A stretch of 43,150 bases of DNA from Pseudomonas sp. GM49 (GTDB lineage Bacteria > Pseudomonadota > Gammaproteobacteria > Pseudomonadales > Pseudomonadaceae), in the NCBI RefSeq assembly GCF_000282355.1, contig NZ_AKJL01000018.1:1-43150 (forward strand). Direction: 5' to 3'. The position numbers and the translations under genes are program-made. Positions 25,351 through 35,452 of this stretch are shown piece after piece. Each line of letters begins with the position of its first letter. The stretch's first letter is position 1. The notes under the pieces are model-generated. The model did not search any database and had not been told where the DNA came from. It saw nothing but the letters and a program-made list of their open reading frames with translations.

Positions 25351-25377
25351 AAGGCCTGGAGCATTGCTCCGGGCCTT
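25351..25377. terminator. Terminator-like hairpin after EamA gene
   Basis: aaggcctggagc and gctccgggcctt pair with one mismatch and a short loop (att), followed by tgtgattttt. It lies 7 bp after the stop codon at 25343. Confidence 0.8.
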
Positions 25378-25411
25378 TGTGATTTTTGGCGTCTGATCAG
25401 CCGCCTTCGTC

Positions 25412-25514
25412 GGAACGCCGCCCGGACCAAGCCCGCTCCCACAGTATTTGATGTCGTATACAAAATTTGTACGCGACATCGAACCCTGTGGGAGCGGGCT
25501 TGCCCGCGAAGGCG
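25412..25514. repeat. REP/BIME pair 6 with internal dyad
   Basis: Left REP half (ggaacgccgcccggaccaagc...cccaca) and right copy (tgtgggagcgggcttgcccg) form an inverted pair. The spacer contains its own dyad, gatgtcg...cgacatc, around tacaaaatttgtac. It lies between two convergent transporter genes. Confidence 0.85.
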
Positions 25515-25534
25515 TCATCCGCAACGCAACAATT

Positions 25535-26443
25535 CTACCGCTCAGCCACCAAACCCGGTTTCACAGCAGCCGGCTTCAACACCAACCACAACGCCAGCGC
25601 AATCAACATCCCGCCATAGACATGCGCCATCGACAGTGGCTCATCAAGAAACAGCGCCCCCCACAACACACCGAACAGCGGGATCAAGAAGGTCGTGGTC
25701 ATCGATTTCACCGGGCCAATGGAGCTCAGGAGCCGGAAGTAAATAATGTACGCAAACGCCGTGCATCCCAGACCCAACCCCAGCAACGACAGCCATACGC
25801 TCCAGCCGCCCCAGTTCGCGGGTGGTTGGCTGATCACGCTGTAGCCGAACAGCGGCAGCAGGAACAACGTCGCGCCGAGCATGCTGCCCAGTGCCGACAA
25901 ACGGCTGTCGAGGCCACCGGCCTGGTCGAGCCAGCGCCGGGCGAGAAAGCCGGCAAAGCCGTAGCAAGTGGTTGCGAGCAGGCAGGCAACGGCACCCATC
26001 AGCAGTTCGATATCGAACGCCACCGGACCGGCACGGGTCAGCACGCCCACGCCAAACAGCCCCAGGAACACGCCGCTGAGCTTGGCGCCAGTGAGCCTTT
26101 CATGGAAAAACAGGCCGCCGATCAGCACGCCCATCAAGGGTGTTGTGGCATTGAAAATCGACGAATAACCGGCAGGTAGCACCTGCGCGGCCACCGAATA
26201 GAGCGTCGCCGGAATCCCGGAGTTGATCACTCCGAGCAGCATCACGGTTTTGAGTTTGCCCTTGAAGTCCCAACTCATGCGCATCAGCCCAAGAATCACC
26301 AGCAGTCCGGCAGCGGCTATTGATACACGGAAAAAAGCGGTAGGAATGCTGCCAATCACCGGGGCGATGATGCGCATGAACAGAAAACTCGCACCCCAAA
26401 TGGCCGCCAGGGACAGTAAACGGAAAATATCGACGGGGTTCAC
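25535..26443 (-). CDS. EamA/DMT family transporter
   Basis: A 302-residue transporter with ten membrane segments, second in the window and not closely similar to the first. The start is a GTG at 26443 (VNPVDIFRLLSLAAIWGASFLF) with AAGGAAGGA seven bases upstream; longer frames are rejected because they lack such a site. It has two EamA halves, with FFHERLTGAKLSGVFLGLFG in the first and LFLDEPLSMAHVYGGMLI at the end. The substrate is unknown. It is divergent from aceK with about 160 bp between. Confidence 0.88.
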   Translation of the reverse strand: MNPVDIFRLLSLAAIWGASFLFMRIIAPVIGSIPTAFFRVSIAAAGLLVILGLMRMSWDFKGKLKTVMLLGVINSGIPATLYSVAAQVLPAGYSSIFNATTPLMGVLIGGLFFHERLTGAKLSGVFLGLFGVGVLTRAGPVAFDIELLMGAVACLLATTCYGFAGFLARRWLDQAGGLDSRLSALGSMLGATLFLLPLFGYSVISQPPANWGGWSVWLSLLGLGLGCTAFAYIIYFRLLSSIGPVKSMTTTFLIPLFGVLWGALFLDEPLSMAHVYGGMLIALALWLVLKPAAVKPGLVAER

Positions 26444-26602
26444 AGCGCGGTCCTTCCTTTGGGGAGGGGCGAAAGTGTTGCTGAGTGTGTGAGCGATGGC
26501 AACCGAAAACCGGGCGTTTAATTCGAGTGGAAAATTACACTTCTCCTGCACCCGGTTCACTGGCTAAGCTCAAGCCTCCCGAATTCCCGCAGAGGTCTCA
26601 CC

Positions 26603-28321
26603 ATGCCGCAGCAATGGCCAGCCGCCGACATCGCCCGTTTGATCCTCGATGGCTTTGACGATTACCGCGAGCATTTCCGGCAGATCACCGACGGCGCCCG
26701 GGCCCGCTTCGAACAGGCCCGGTGGCAAGAGACACAATCGGCGTCGGCGGCGCGGATCAATCTGTACGAAGATAAAGTCAGTGAAACGGTGGAGCGACTG
26801 CGCACCGCGTTTGACGCCGACACCCTGGACGTCAGCTGCTGGCCATTGGTGAAAAGTGCTTACATCAGCCTGATCGACCTGCGCTTCGACGATGAATTGT
26901 CCGAGACCTGGTACAACTCGATCTTCTGCGGGCTGTTCAGCCATGACCTGATCAGCGACGGCTGCATGTTCATCCACACCACCCGGCCGAGCCTGCGCCG
27001 TGCCCGGGCCGCGCAAACCCGCACCTACAAGCCGCAAGGTCAATTGTCGGCGATGCTTGCCAGTATCTTCGCCGACTACCGCTTCAGCGAGGATTACGCC
27101 GACCTGTCCGGTGACCTGAAGCGCCTCGAAGCGCAACTGCGCGAAAACCTGCCGGACTGGGTGTGCAAGGACCCGGAGCTGAGCGTCGAGCTGTTTTCCT
27201 CGGTGCTGTACCGCAATAAAGGCGCGTACCTGGTGGGTCGCATCTACACCGCCGATGAGCAATGGCCGCTGGCAATTCCTTTGTTGCACCTTGAAGGGCG
27301 TGGCATCCAGATCGATGCGCTGATCACCGACGAAGCGGATGTGTCGATCATTTTCTCCTTCACCCGATCGTATTTCATGGTGGATGTGCCGGTGCCGGCG
27401 GAGTTCATTGGCTTCCTGCGGCGTATCCTGCCGGGCAAGCACATTGCCGAGCTGTACACCTCGATCGGCTTCTACAAACACGGCAAGTCGGAGTTCTACC
27501 GGGCACTGATCAATCACCTGGCCAACACCGACGACCAGTTCATCATGGCCCCCGGCGTGCGCGGCATGGTCATGAGCGTGTTCACCCTGCCGGGTTTCAA
27601 CACCGTGTTCAAAATCATCAAGGACCGTTTCTCGCCATCGAAAAACGTCGACCGCGCCACGGTGATCGAAAAGTACCGTTTGGTGAAGAGCGTCGACCGG
27701 GTCGGGCGCATGGCCGATACCCAGGAATTCGCCGACTTCCGTTTCCCGCTGAGCAAGTTCGACCCGGCGTGCCTGGAGGAACTGCTGGAAGTCGCACCGT
27801 CGACGGTGTCGGTGGAAGATGACACGGTGCTGATCCGCCACTGTTGGACCGAACGGCGCATGACCCCGCTTAACCTCTACCTGGAAAACGCCAACGAAGC
27901 GCAGGTACGCGAAGCCCTGGAAGACTACGGGCTGGCGATCAAGCAACTGGCGGCGGCCAACATCTTTCCCGGCGACATGCTGCTGAAGAACTTCGGCGTC
28001 ACCCGTCACGGCCGGGTGGTGTTCTACGACTACGATGAGATCTGCTTTCTCACCGAAGCCAACTTCCGCCACATCCCGCAACCGCGCACTCCGGAAGATG
28101 AGATGGCGTCCGAACCCTGGTACTCGATCGGGCCGCTGGACGTGTTCCCGGAAGAGTTTCCGCCGTTCCTGTTTGCCGATTCGGGGCAGCGCAAGTTGTT
28201 CGATCAACTGCATGGCGAGCTGTACAACGCTGATTACTGGAAAAGCCTGCAGGAGGCGATTCGCGCCGGCAAAGTGATCGATGTGTTTCCGTATCGGCGC
28301 AAGGGCCTCGATAACGAGTAG
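26603..28321 (+). CDS. aceK: Isocitrate dehydrogenase kinase/phosphatase
   Basis: A 572-residue protein, the length of the E. coli enzyme (578). It is the bifunctional kinase/phosphatase that controls isocitrate dehydrogenase and so the flow into the glyoxylate shunt. The N-terminal regulatory half begins [28 protein letters not shown]. The kinase-like C-terminal half has the catalytic-loop region [16 protein letters not shown] near residue 452, and [10 protein letters not shown], which corresponds to the metal-binding DFG-like site. AGAGG precedes the ATG. It is monocistronic and followed by a hairpin and a REP pair. Confidence 0.95.
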   Translation: MPQQWPAADIARLILDGFDDYREHFRQITDGARARFEQARWQETQSASAARINLYEDKVSETVERLRTAFDADTLDVSCWPLVKSAYISLIDLRFDDELSETWYNSIFCGLFSHDLISDGCMFIHTTRPSLRRARAAQTRTYKPQGQLSAMLASIFADYRFSEDYADLSGDLKRLEAQLRENLPDWVCKDPELSVELFSSVLYRNKGAYLVGRIYTADEQWPLAIPLLHLEGRGIQIDALITDEADVSIIFSFTRSYFMVDVPVPAEFIGFLRRILPGKHIAELYTSIGFYKHGKSEFYRALINHLANTDDQFIMAPGVRGMVMSVFTLPGFNTVFKIIKDRFSPSKNVDRATVIEKYRLVKSVDRVGRMADTQEFADFRFPLSKFDPACLEELLEVAPSTVSVEDDTVLIRHCWTERRMTPLNLYLENANEAQVREALEDYGLAIKQLAAANIFPGDMLLKNFGVTRHGRVVFYDYDEICFLTEANFRHIPQPRTPEDEMASEPWYSIGPLDVFPEEFPPFLFADSGQRKLFDQLHGELYNADYWKSLQEAIRAGKVIDVFPYRRKGLDNE

Positions 28322-28327
28322 TTCTCT

Positions 28328-28438
28328 GCGATTGCTTCGCAATCGATCGCGAGCAAGCTCGCTCCCACATTTGACCGTGGCGTGCCCCGATTTTGTGGTC
28401 GCTATAGATCCCATGTGGGAGCGAGCTTGCTCGCGATC
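28328..28438. repeat. REP/BIME pair 7 with adjacent hairpin
   Basis: A hairpin gcgattgcttcgcaatcg (28328-28345) starts 6 bp after aceK and is followed by a REP pair (gcgagcaagctcgctcccaca and tgtgggagcgagcttgctcgcg) ending at 28438. The hairpin may terminate aceK; the REP arms may stabilise its mRNA. Confidence 0.85.
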
Positions 28439-28509
28439 GGCCGCGCAGCGGTCGTAAAATCTGCGACAATCCGCACCCTGCGCCACTAGACGACTGAATT
28501 GCGTACCCG

Positions 28510-31500
28510 ATGACCGACGAATCGCCCTCCATCGACAAACTGCTGAAAAACCTCGATCACGCCATGCTCGCCGACCGCCACCGGTTGCGGCGGCAGTTGC
28601 TTGAGCTGCGCAAGAAACCCGACGAGGCCAGGCTGGCCCAGTGGGTGGCGCGGATGCAGGCGTCCTGTGAGCAGGTGCTGGCGCGCAAGGCCAGCCTGCC
28701 GGTGATTCGTTACGACGACAGTTTGCCGATTGCCGCCAAGCGCGACGAAATCAAGAAAGCGCTGGAAAAGCACCAGGTGCTGATCATTGCCGGCGAAACC
28801 GGTTCGGGTAAAACCACCCAGTTGCCAAAGATCTGCCTGGAAATCGGTCGCGGCCAACATGGCCTGATCGGCCATACCCAGCCACGCCGGATCGCTGCGC
28901 GCAGCGTGGCCAGCCGGGTTGCCGAAGAACTCGGCACGCCGCTGGGCGCACTGGTCGGTTATCAGGTGCGCTTCGAGGATCAAAGCGATTCCAACACCCT
29001 GATCAAGCTGATGACCGACGGCATCCTGCTGGCGGAAACCCAGAACGATCGCTATCTGGAACGCTACGACACGATCATTGTCGACGAAGCCCACGAACGC
29101 AGCCTCAACATCGACTTCCTGCTCGGCTACCTGAAAACCCTGTTGCCGCGCCGCCCGGACCTGAAGGTCATCATCACCTCGGCGACCATCGATCTGGAGC
29201 GCTTTTCCAAGCACTTCGACGATGCGCCGATTGTCGAAGTCTCCGGCCGCACCTTCCCGGTGGACACCTGGTATCGCCCACTGACTCTGGAGCAGGACGA
29301 AGAGGGCAACCGCGTCGAAGATGACTTGACCGTGGATCAGGCGATCCTCGCCACTCTCGACGAAATCGCCGCGTATGAGCGCAGCGAGCGCCGCAGTCCC
29401 GGTGACGTGTTGGTGTTCCTGCCCGGCGAGCGCGAGATTCGCGATGCCGCCGATATGCTGCGCAAGGCTCAGCTCAAGCACACCGAAATCCTGCCGTTGT
29501 ACGCGCGGTTGTCGCCGGCCGAGCAACAGCGGATTTTCCAGTCGCACCCGGGCCGTCGCGTGGTGCTGGCGACCAACGTCGCGGAAACCTCGCTGACCGT
29601 GCCGGGCATCCGCTACGTGATCGACAGCGGCACCGCACGCATCAGCCGCTACAGCTACCGCGCCAAGGTCCAGCGCCTGCCCATCGAAGCCATTTCCCAG
29701 GCCAGTGCCAACCAGCGCAAGGGCCGTTGCGGACGGGTCGAACCGGGCATTTGCGTGCGCCTGTACAGCGAAGAGGATTTCCTCGGTCGCCCGGAATTTA
29801 CCGATCCGGAAATCCTCCGTACCAACCTCGCGGCGGTTATTTTGCAGATGCTGCATCTGCGCCTTGGCGAAGTCAGCGCGTTCCCGTTCATCGAGCCGCC
29901 GGATGGCAAGGCCATCAGCGACGGTTACAACCTGCTGCAGGAACTCTCGGCGGTAGATCGCAACAGCCAGTTGACGCCGCTCGGCCGCCAATTGGCGCGG
30001 CTGCCGGTGGACCCGCGCATGGGTCGCATGTTGCTGGAAGCGGCCAAGCTCGGCAGCTTGCAGGAAGTGCTGATTGTCGCCAGCGCCATGTCGATCCAGG
30101 ACCCGCGCGAGCGTCCGCCGGAACGTCAGCAAGCGGCGGATCAGGCCCACGCCCAGTGGAAGGACGCCGACTCGGACTTCGCCGGACTGGTCAACCTGTG
30201 GCGCGGTTTCGAAGAACAGCGTCAGGCGCTGGGTGCCAACCCGCTACGCAATTGGTGCCGCAAGAATTTCCTGAATTACCTGCGCCTGCGCGAATGGCGC
30301 GACTCCCATCGCCAGCTGAGCCTGATCTGCCGCGACATGCAGTTGAGCCTCAATAAAGAGCCGGCGGACTATCCGAAACTGCACAAAGCGGTGCTGGTGG
30401 GGTTGCTCAGCCAAATCGGCCAGAAAACCGAAGAGGGTGATTACCTCGGCGCCCGTCAGCGGCGCTTCTGGATTCACCCGTCCTCGGGCATCGGCAAGAA
30501 ACGCCCGCAATGGCTGATGACCGCCGAGCTGGTGGAAACCACCAAGCTCTATGCACGCATGGTCGCCAAGATTGACGCCGACTGGATCGAGCCGTTGGCC
30601 GGGCACCTGATCAAGAAAAACCACTTCGAGCCCCATTGGGAAAAGAAGCGCGGCCAGGTTGTGGCGTTCGAGCAGATCACCCTGTTCGGGTTGATCGTGG
30701 TCGGGCGCCGGCCGGTGCATTACGGCCCGGTCGACCCGGTGGTGTCCCGCGAACTGTTCATCCGCGAAGCGCTGGTGCGCGGCGAAATTCAGTCCAGGGC
30801 CAAATGCCTGACGGCCAACAAACAGTTGCTGGAACAACTTGACGAACTGGAAGCCAAGGCCCGCCGTCGCGACATCCTTGCCGATGAAGAAACTCTGTAC
30901 GCCTTCTACGACGCACGTCTGCCGGCGGAGATCCACCAGACTGCGACCTTCGACAGCTGGTACCGGATCAACAGCCAGAAAGACTCGCAGTTGCTGATCA
31001 TGCGCGAAGAAGACGTGCTGGCCCGCGAAGCCAGTGAAGTCACCGCCCAGCATTACCCGGATACGCTGCACATCGGCGATTTGGAATTAGCCCTCAGCTA
31101 CCACTTCGAACCCAACCATCCACGGGACGGCGTGACCCTGCGCGTGCCGGCACCGCTGTTGCCGATGCTGCCGCCGGAACGCCTGGAATGGCTGGTACCG
31201 GGTGTCATCGAAGCCAAGTGCATTGCCCTGGTGCGCAACTTGCCCAAGGCCTTGCGCAAGAATTTCGTGCCAGTGCCGGACTTCGTCAAGGCGGCCTTGC
31301 AGCGCATGACCTTTGCCGAGGGTTCGCTGCCCCAGGCCTTGGGTCGTGAGTTGCTACGCATGACCGGCGCGCGGGTCAGCGATGAAGCCTGGGCCGAGGC
31401 GGCGCAGCAGGTCGAAAGCCATCTGCGGATGAACCTGGAAATCGTCGACGCCCAAGGCAAGTTCCTCGGTGAAGGTCGCGATCTGGCCGAACTGACTGCA

Positions 31501-32421
31501 CGTTTCGCCGAGGCCAGCCAGGCGGCGTTGGCGGTGCCGCAAACCGCGAAGAGCCAGCAACCGGTGGAGCCGAAAGTGTTTGCCGCAGTGGCCGAGAAAA
31601 CCCAACAGAAGATCGCCGGGCTGTCGATGACGGTCTATCCGGCGCTGGTGGAAGAAGCCGGTACGGTCAAGGAAGGGCGTTTCTCGACCCCGGCCGAGGC
31701 CGAGTTCCAGCATCGCCGTGCCCTGCAACGCTTGCTGATGCAGCAACTGGCCGAGTCGGCAAAATTCCTCCGTGGCAAGTTGCCGGGCCTTACCGAACTG
31801 GGCCTGCTGTACCGCGACATGGGGCGCGTCGATGCGCTGGTGGAAGACATTCTGCTGGCCAGCCTCGACAGCTGCATTCTCGAAGGCGAAGACCCGTTGC
31901 CCCGTGACGGCGCCGGTCTGGCGTCCCTGGCCGAGCGCAAGCGTGGCGCCTGGACCGAGCACGCCGAGCGTGTGGCGAAGCTGACCCTGGAAATCCTCAA
32001 GCATTGGCATGGCCTGCAAAAGCGCTTCAAGGGCAAGATTGATCTGGCGCAAGCCGTGGCCCTGAACGATATCAAGCAGCAGCTCAGCCAGCTGGTGTAT
32101 CCGGGGTTTGTCCGGGAAACGCCGATGCAATGGCTCAAGGAGTTGCCGCGTTACCTCAAGGCGATTGAACAGCGCTTCGAGAAAATCGGCGCCCAGGTGC
32201 AGCGCGACCGGGTCTGGAGCGGCGAATTGAGCGGGCTGTGGACGCAATACCAGACCCGTGCCGGTAAACACGCCCAGGAAGGCAAGCGCGATCCGCAGCT
32301 GGAGTTGTATCGCTGGTGGCTGGAGGAATACCGGGTTTCGCTGTTTGCGCAACAGTTGGGAACCAAGGTGCCTATCTCCGACAAGCGCCTGAACAAGCAG
32401 TGGTCGCAAGTCGAGCCGTAG
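28510..32421 (+). CDS. hrpA: ATP-dependent RNA helicase HrpA
   Basis: A 1303-residue DEAH-box helicase, like E. coli HrpA (1300). Walker A is GETGSGKT (95-102) and the DEAH box is at 192-195. Also seen are the SAT motif (ITSATIDLERF) and the QRKGRCGR motif VI. After the helicase core come the HA2/OB-fold region and the long C-terminal domain of unknown function (DUF3418) that marks HrpA. In E. coli it acts on mRNA processing and on stalled ribosomes. It starts with the ATG at 28510 and its own promoter-like stretch (gacaat) lies upstream. Confidence 0.95.
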   Translation: MTDESPSIDKLLKNLDHAMLADRHRLRRQLLELRKKPDEARLAQWVARMQASCEQVLARKASLPVIRYDDSLPIAAKRDEIKKALEKHQVLIIAGETGSGKTTQLPKICLEIGRGQHGLIGHTQPRRIAARSVASRVAEELGTPLGALVGYQVRFEDQSDSNTLIKLMTDGILLAETQNDRYLERYDTIIVDEAHERSLNIDFLLGYLKTLLPRRPDLKVIITSATIDLERFSKHFDDAPIVEVSGRTFPVDTWYRPLTLEQDEEGNRVEDDLTVDQAILATLDEIAAYERSERRSPGDVLVFLPGEREIRDAADMLRKAQLKHTEILPLYARLSPAEQQRIFQSHPGRRVVLATNVAETSLTVPGIRYVIDSGTARISRYSYRAKVQRLPIEAISQASANQRKGRCGRVEPGICVRLYSEEDFLGRPEFTDPEILRTNLAAVILQMLHLRLGEVSAFPFIEPPDGKAISDGYNLLQELSAVDRNSQLTPLGRQLARLPVDPRMGRMLLEAAKLGSLQEVLIVASAMSIQDPRERPPERQQAADQAHAQWKDADSDFAGLVNLWRGFEEQRQALGANPLRNWCRKNFLNYLRLREWRDSHRQLSLICRDMQLSLNKEPADYPKLHKAVLVGLLSQIGQKTEEGDYLGARQRRFWIHPSSGIGKKRPQWLMTAELVETTKLYARMVAKIDADWIEPLAGHLIKKNHFEPHWEKKRGQVVAFEQITLFGLIVVGRRPVHYGPVDPVVSRELFIREALVRGEIQSRAKCLTANKQLLEQLDELEAKARRRDILADEETLYAFYDARLPAEIHQTATFDSWYRINSQKDSQLLIMREEDVLAREASEVTAQHYPDTLHIGDLELALSYHFEPNHPRDGVTLRVPAPLLPMLPPERLEWLVPGVIEAKCIALVRNLPKALRKNFVPVPDFVKAALQRMTFAEGSLPQALGRELLRMTGARVSDEAWAEAAQQVESHLRMNLEIVDAQGKFLGEGRDLAELTARFAEASQAALAVPQTAKSQQPVEPKVFAAVAEKTQQKIAGLSMTVYPALVEEAGTVKEGRFSTPAEAEFQHRRALQRLLMQQLAESAKFLRGKLPGLTELGLLYRDMGRVDALVEDILLASLDSCILEGEDPLPRDGAGLASLAERKRGAWTEHAERVAKLTLEILKHWHGLQKRFKGKIDLAQAVALNDIKQQLSQLVYPGFVRETPMQWLKELPRYLKAIEQRFEKIGAQVQRDRVWSGELSGLWTQYQTRAGKHAQEGKRDPQLELYRWWLEEYRVSLFAQQLGTKVPISDKRLNKQWSQVEP

Positions 32422-32441
32422 ACGCGAGGCCAGTGCAATAC

Positions 32442-32532
32442 CTGTGGGAGCGAGCTTGCTCGCGATGGGGGCATCACATTCAACATCTATGTTGCCTGTC
32501 AGGCCGCAATCGCGAGCAAGCTCGCTCCCACA
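32442..32532. repeat. REP/BIME pair 8
   Basis: Inverted copies tgtgggagcgagcttgctcg and gcgagcaagctcgctcccaca start 21 bp after the hrpA stop. Confidence 0.9.
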
Positions 32533-32764
32533 GTTTTGCATGGCTTGCAGGTAGGGTTCATCCAGCAAAAAGGCGCCAAAACCCAAGGTTTATGGCAAAC
32601 TTCGCGCCTATAAACGCCGGCCCCGCGGTTTTGAGCCTTCACGGTTACGGGCAGGTCCGGAATAAAGCGATGCCAGGTTTGCGTCCCCTGGATGGGAATA
32701 GACCCTTTGCGTGTTGGTACGACGGTGCCAATGCTTTCTGCCTGAACAGATTAGAGACACGACC
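32533..32764 (+). other. Upstream region of the FabH-like gene, no gene seen
   Basis: These 232 bases between a REP pair and the FabH-like gene hold no credible ORF. A promoter-like stretch with TATAAA near 32609 is visible. A long untranslated leader of about 150 bases would follow. Confidence 0.5.
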
Positions 32765-33886
32765 ATGCATAACGTCGTCATCAGCGGCACCGGCCTGTAC
32801 ACCCCGGCCAACAGCATTTCCAATGAAGAGCTGGTGCAGTCTTTCAATACCTACGTGGCGCAATTCAACGCCGACAACGCCGACGCCATCGCGCGCGGTG
32901 AAGTGGAAGCGTTGACCGAGTCCAGCGCCGCGTTCATTGAGAAAGCCTCCGGCATCAAGAGCCGCTTTGTCATGGACAAGGACGGCATCCTCGACCCGCA
33001 ACGCATGGCCCCACGCCTGCCGGAGCGTTCCAACGACGAGTGGTCGGTGCTGTGCCAGATGGCCATTGGCGCTGCCGAACAAGCCTTGCAGCGCGCCGGC
33101 AAGACTGCCGCCGACATCGACGGCGTGATCGTCGCCTGCTCCAACCTGCAACGTGCTTACCCGGCCATCGCCATCGAAGTTCAGGAAGCGCTGGGCATCC
33201 AGGGTTTCGGTTTCGACATGAACGTGGCCTGCTCCTCGGCGACTTTCGGTATCCAGACCGCCGCCAACAGCGTGCAACTGGGCCAGGCCCGGGCGATCCT
33301 GATGGTCAACCCGGAAGTCTGCACCGGCCACCTGAACTTCCGTGACCGCGACAGCCACTTCATCTTCGGCGATGCCGCCACCGCGGTGATCATTGAGCGC
33401 GCCGACCTGGCGACGTCCAGGTACCAGTTCGACATCGTCAGCACCAAGCTGCTGACCAAGTTCTCCAACAACATCCGCAACAACTTCGGCTTCCTCAACC
33501 GCGCGGCGGAAGAGGGCATCGGCGCCAAGGACAAACTGTTCGTGCAGGAAGGCCGCAAGGTGTTCAAGGAGGTCTGCCCGATGGTGGCCGAGCTGATCGC
33601 TGAGCATCTGCAAGAGAACCAGCTCAATATCAGCGACGTGAAGCGCTTCTGGCTGCACCAGGCCAACCTCAGCATGAACCACCTGATCGTCAAGAAGCTG
33701 CTGGGGCGAGACGCCACCGAACAGGAAGCGCCGGTGATTCTCGACACCTACGCCAACACCAGTTCCGCCGGTTCCGTGATTGCGTTCCACAAGAACCAGG
33801 ATGACCTGGCCGCCGGTTCGCTGGCTGTGCTCAGCTCGTTCGGCGCCGGTTATTCGATTGGTAGCGTGTTGCTGCGCAAGCTGTAG
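32765..33886 (+). CDS. Beta-ketoacyl-ACP synthase III, long FabH-like form
   Basis: A 373-residue FabH-type condensing enzyme, longer than E. coli FabH (317). The Cys-His-Asn triad is complete: Cys156 in NVACSSATFG, His298 in WLHQANLS and Asn331 in TYANTSSAGS. An insertion near residue 30-65 (TYVAQFNADNADAIARGEVE) accounts for the extra length. The P. aeruginosa protein PA3286, a similar enzyme, has been reported to bring medium-chain acyl-CoA from beta-oxidation into fatty acid synthesis; a matching role here is inferred. The stop codon falls inside a REP element. Confidence 0.88.
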   Translation: MHNVVISGTGLYTPANSISNEELVQSFNTYVAQFNADNADAIARGEVEALTESSAAFIEKASGIKSRFVMDKDGILDPQRMAPRLPERSNDEWSVLCQMAIGAAEQALQRAGKTAADIDGVIVACSNLQRAYPAIAIEVQEALGIQGFGFDMNVACSSATFGIQTAANSVQLGQARAILMVNPEVCTGHLNFRDRDSHFIFGDAATAVIIERADLATSRYQFDIVSTKLLTKFSNNIRNNFGFLNRAAEEGIGAKDKLFVQEGRKVFKEVCPMVAELIAEHLQENQLNISDVKRFWLHQANLSMNHLIVKKLLGRDATEQEAPVILDTYANTSSAGSVIAFHKNQDDLAAGSLAVLSSFGAGYSIGSVLLRKL

Positions 33887-33993
33887 GAGCGAGCTTGCTC
33901 CGGGCGGCGTTCCGATGATGGTCGTCAACGATAACGCGATAAGCCTGACGCCCCGCGGCGTGCTCGGGTTTATCGCGAGCAAGCTCGCTCCTG
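33882..33993. repeat. REP/BIME pair 9, overlapping the FabH stop codon
   Basis: tgtaggagcgagcttgctc starts at 33882, and its TAG (33884-33886) is the stop codon of the FabH-like gene. The inverted partner gcgagcaagctcgctcctgca ends near 33994. The spacer (gatggtcgtcaacgataacg) is closely shared with the BIME at 37762. Confidence 0.9.
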
Positions 33994-34017
33994 CAAGGGC
34001 GGGTTGGCAAAAACAAA

Positions 34018-34107
34018 CAGCCCGGCGTTGATGTATCGGAGGATGATGGGGACCGATACATCAACGCCAGGCTGTAAAAGCGGCCCGGGCTTCCTTGCCC
34101 GGGTCGT
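34018..34107 (-). terminator. Two tandem hairpins after the porin gene
   Basis: A 22-bp inverted repeat with one mismatch (cagcccggcgttgatgtatc at 34018 onward, and its complement at 34053-34074) forms a long stem and, read on the minus strand, is followed by ctgtttgttttt. Between it and the porin stop lies a second hairpin, cccgggc/gcccggg around ttcctt (about 34084-34104). Together they probably terminate porin transcription and also block read-through from the FabH side. Confidence 0.85.
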
Positions 34108-34120
34108 GTAGCGGGGTGAA

Positions 34121-35452
34121 TCAGAACTTCGCTTCGGCATCCAGTTGCAGGGTGTTGATGTCCGAATCTTTCTTGTTGATGTTGGCGTTGGTCTGGTCCG
34201 AGGTCGCCATGAAGTAGGTCGCGCCCAGGGCGAAGTTCTTGTCCAGGTCGTAGCTCACTTTCAGCTTGCTGCCGCGCGAACCGGTGAAGCCGTTGGCGAA
34301 GTCGGAGTCGGTGAAGGCACCCACCACAGCGTTACGCTGCACGTCGCGGTAGTTGTAGTCCAGGTTGAAACCGTAGACCTTGGACTTCACACCGGCCAAC
34401 CAGCCAGTGTCCTGGTCGTTGCTGGCATCGGCGTTGTTGACGTACTGACCGTAGATCGACAGCGGAACTGGCAGGTTGCTGAAGTCCAGCTGACCAAAGC
34501 CTTCGTACAGTTTGAAAGTTTCGTTCGGGCTGTTGCCGTTGACGGCCAGGGCGCATGGCGTGGTAACGGTGCCGGAGGTAGGGCAGGCACTGCTGCTGTC
34601 GTTGTCGTAGGAGTAGATACTGCCGCCCAACGTCATTTTCATGCTGTCGGTAATGGCGAAGCGACCACCCAACTGACCAGCGTACAGGCGCAGGTCGTGC
34701 TTGAACTGCACGCCTTCACCGTCGACGTTGTCCTTGAGGGTGTAGTGACCGGCGCTACCGAACAGCTCGGTGCTGCCGCTCAGCGGGTACTTGTAGGTGA
34801 CGGCCAGACCTTCCGGGTTGATGTCGCTGTCCCAGATGATGTCGCCCATGCTCACCCATTGTTGCGGCATCTTGCCGCCAACCAGGTGCAGGTTCTTGAT
34901 CGCGTCAGGGTGGTAGTCGATGTAACCCAAGTCCAGCCAGATCTGCTTCTTGTCGAAGTAGTTGTTCAGATCCTGGTTGGTCGAACGAGCGTCGTCGTTG
35001 CTGCCGGTGGCGATACGGATACCGGTGTCGACCTGCGGGTTGATTTCGCTGTAGGCACCCAGGCGGGCACGAATGCGCTGACGATCCTGGTCCTTGTTGT
35101 TTGGCACGCCATCGTTGTGCACGGTTTCTTCACGGAAACGCACGTCACCCTTGAATTGGGTCTTGGCGGCCCAGGCCAGTTTCTGGTCGAAGGTGCTCAG
35201 TGCCTCGGTTTTCTTCGCGGTGGCCGCGATTTGCTCGTTAGTCTCTTGCTGAGCCTGACGGGCGATTTGCTGGTCTTTCTGATCCCTGGCCAGCTCGGCT
35301 TGCAGTTCGCTGTACTGCGCGTTGGTGATCGAGCCGTTAGCCTTGAGCATGTCGAGCAGTTTGGCGTCGACTGCGGCACTGGCCGGAACACTCATGGCCA
35401 ACAGCAGGCCACCGCACAAGGCCGCCGCAGTTTTCGTGGAAGCAAGACGCAT
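34121..35452 (-). CDS. Putative outer-membrane porin
   Basis: A 443-residue protein. The signal peptide (MRLASTKTAAALCGGLLLAM, cleavage after SAA near residue 26) is followed by a charged helical segment (about 27-80, AQYSELQAELARDQKDQQIA) that may be a trimeric coiled coil, and then a beta-rich barrel (about 85-443) of alternating residues ending in QLDAEAKF with the terminal Phe typical of outer-membrane proteins. It fits the 'putative porin' family of proteobacteria. GGAGA lies five bases before the ATG at 35452. The substrate is unknown. Confidence 0.85.
   Translation of the reverse strand: MRLASTKTAAALCGGLLLAMSVPASAAVDAKLLDMLKANGSITNAQYSELQAELARDQKDQQIARQAQQETNEQIAATAKKTEALSTFDQKLAWAAKTQFKGDVRFREETVHNDGVPNNKDQDRQRIRARLGAYSEINPQVDTGIRIATGSNDDARSTNQDLNNYFDKKQIWLDLGYIDYHPDAIKNLHLVGGKMPQQWVSMGDIIWDSDINPEGLAVTYKYPLSGSTELFGSAGHYTLKDNVDGEGVQFKHDLRLYAGQLGGRFAITDSMKMTLGGSIYSYDNDSSSACPTSGTVTTPCALAVNGNSPNETFKLYEGFGQLDFSNLPVPLSIYGQYVNNADASNDQDTGWLAGVKSKVYGFNLDYNYRDVQRNAVVGAFTDSDFANGFTGSRGSKLKVSYDLDKNFALGATYFMATSDQTNANINKKDSDINTLQLDAEAKF

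Noticed and set aside
26570..28486. Long minus-strand open frame opposite aceK
   Set aside because: It is a shadow of the aceK reading frame; the aceK product matches its family over its whole length.
28486..30150. Long minus-strand open frame opposite hrpA
   Set aside because: It is antisense to the helicase core; no motif of its own is visible.
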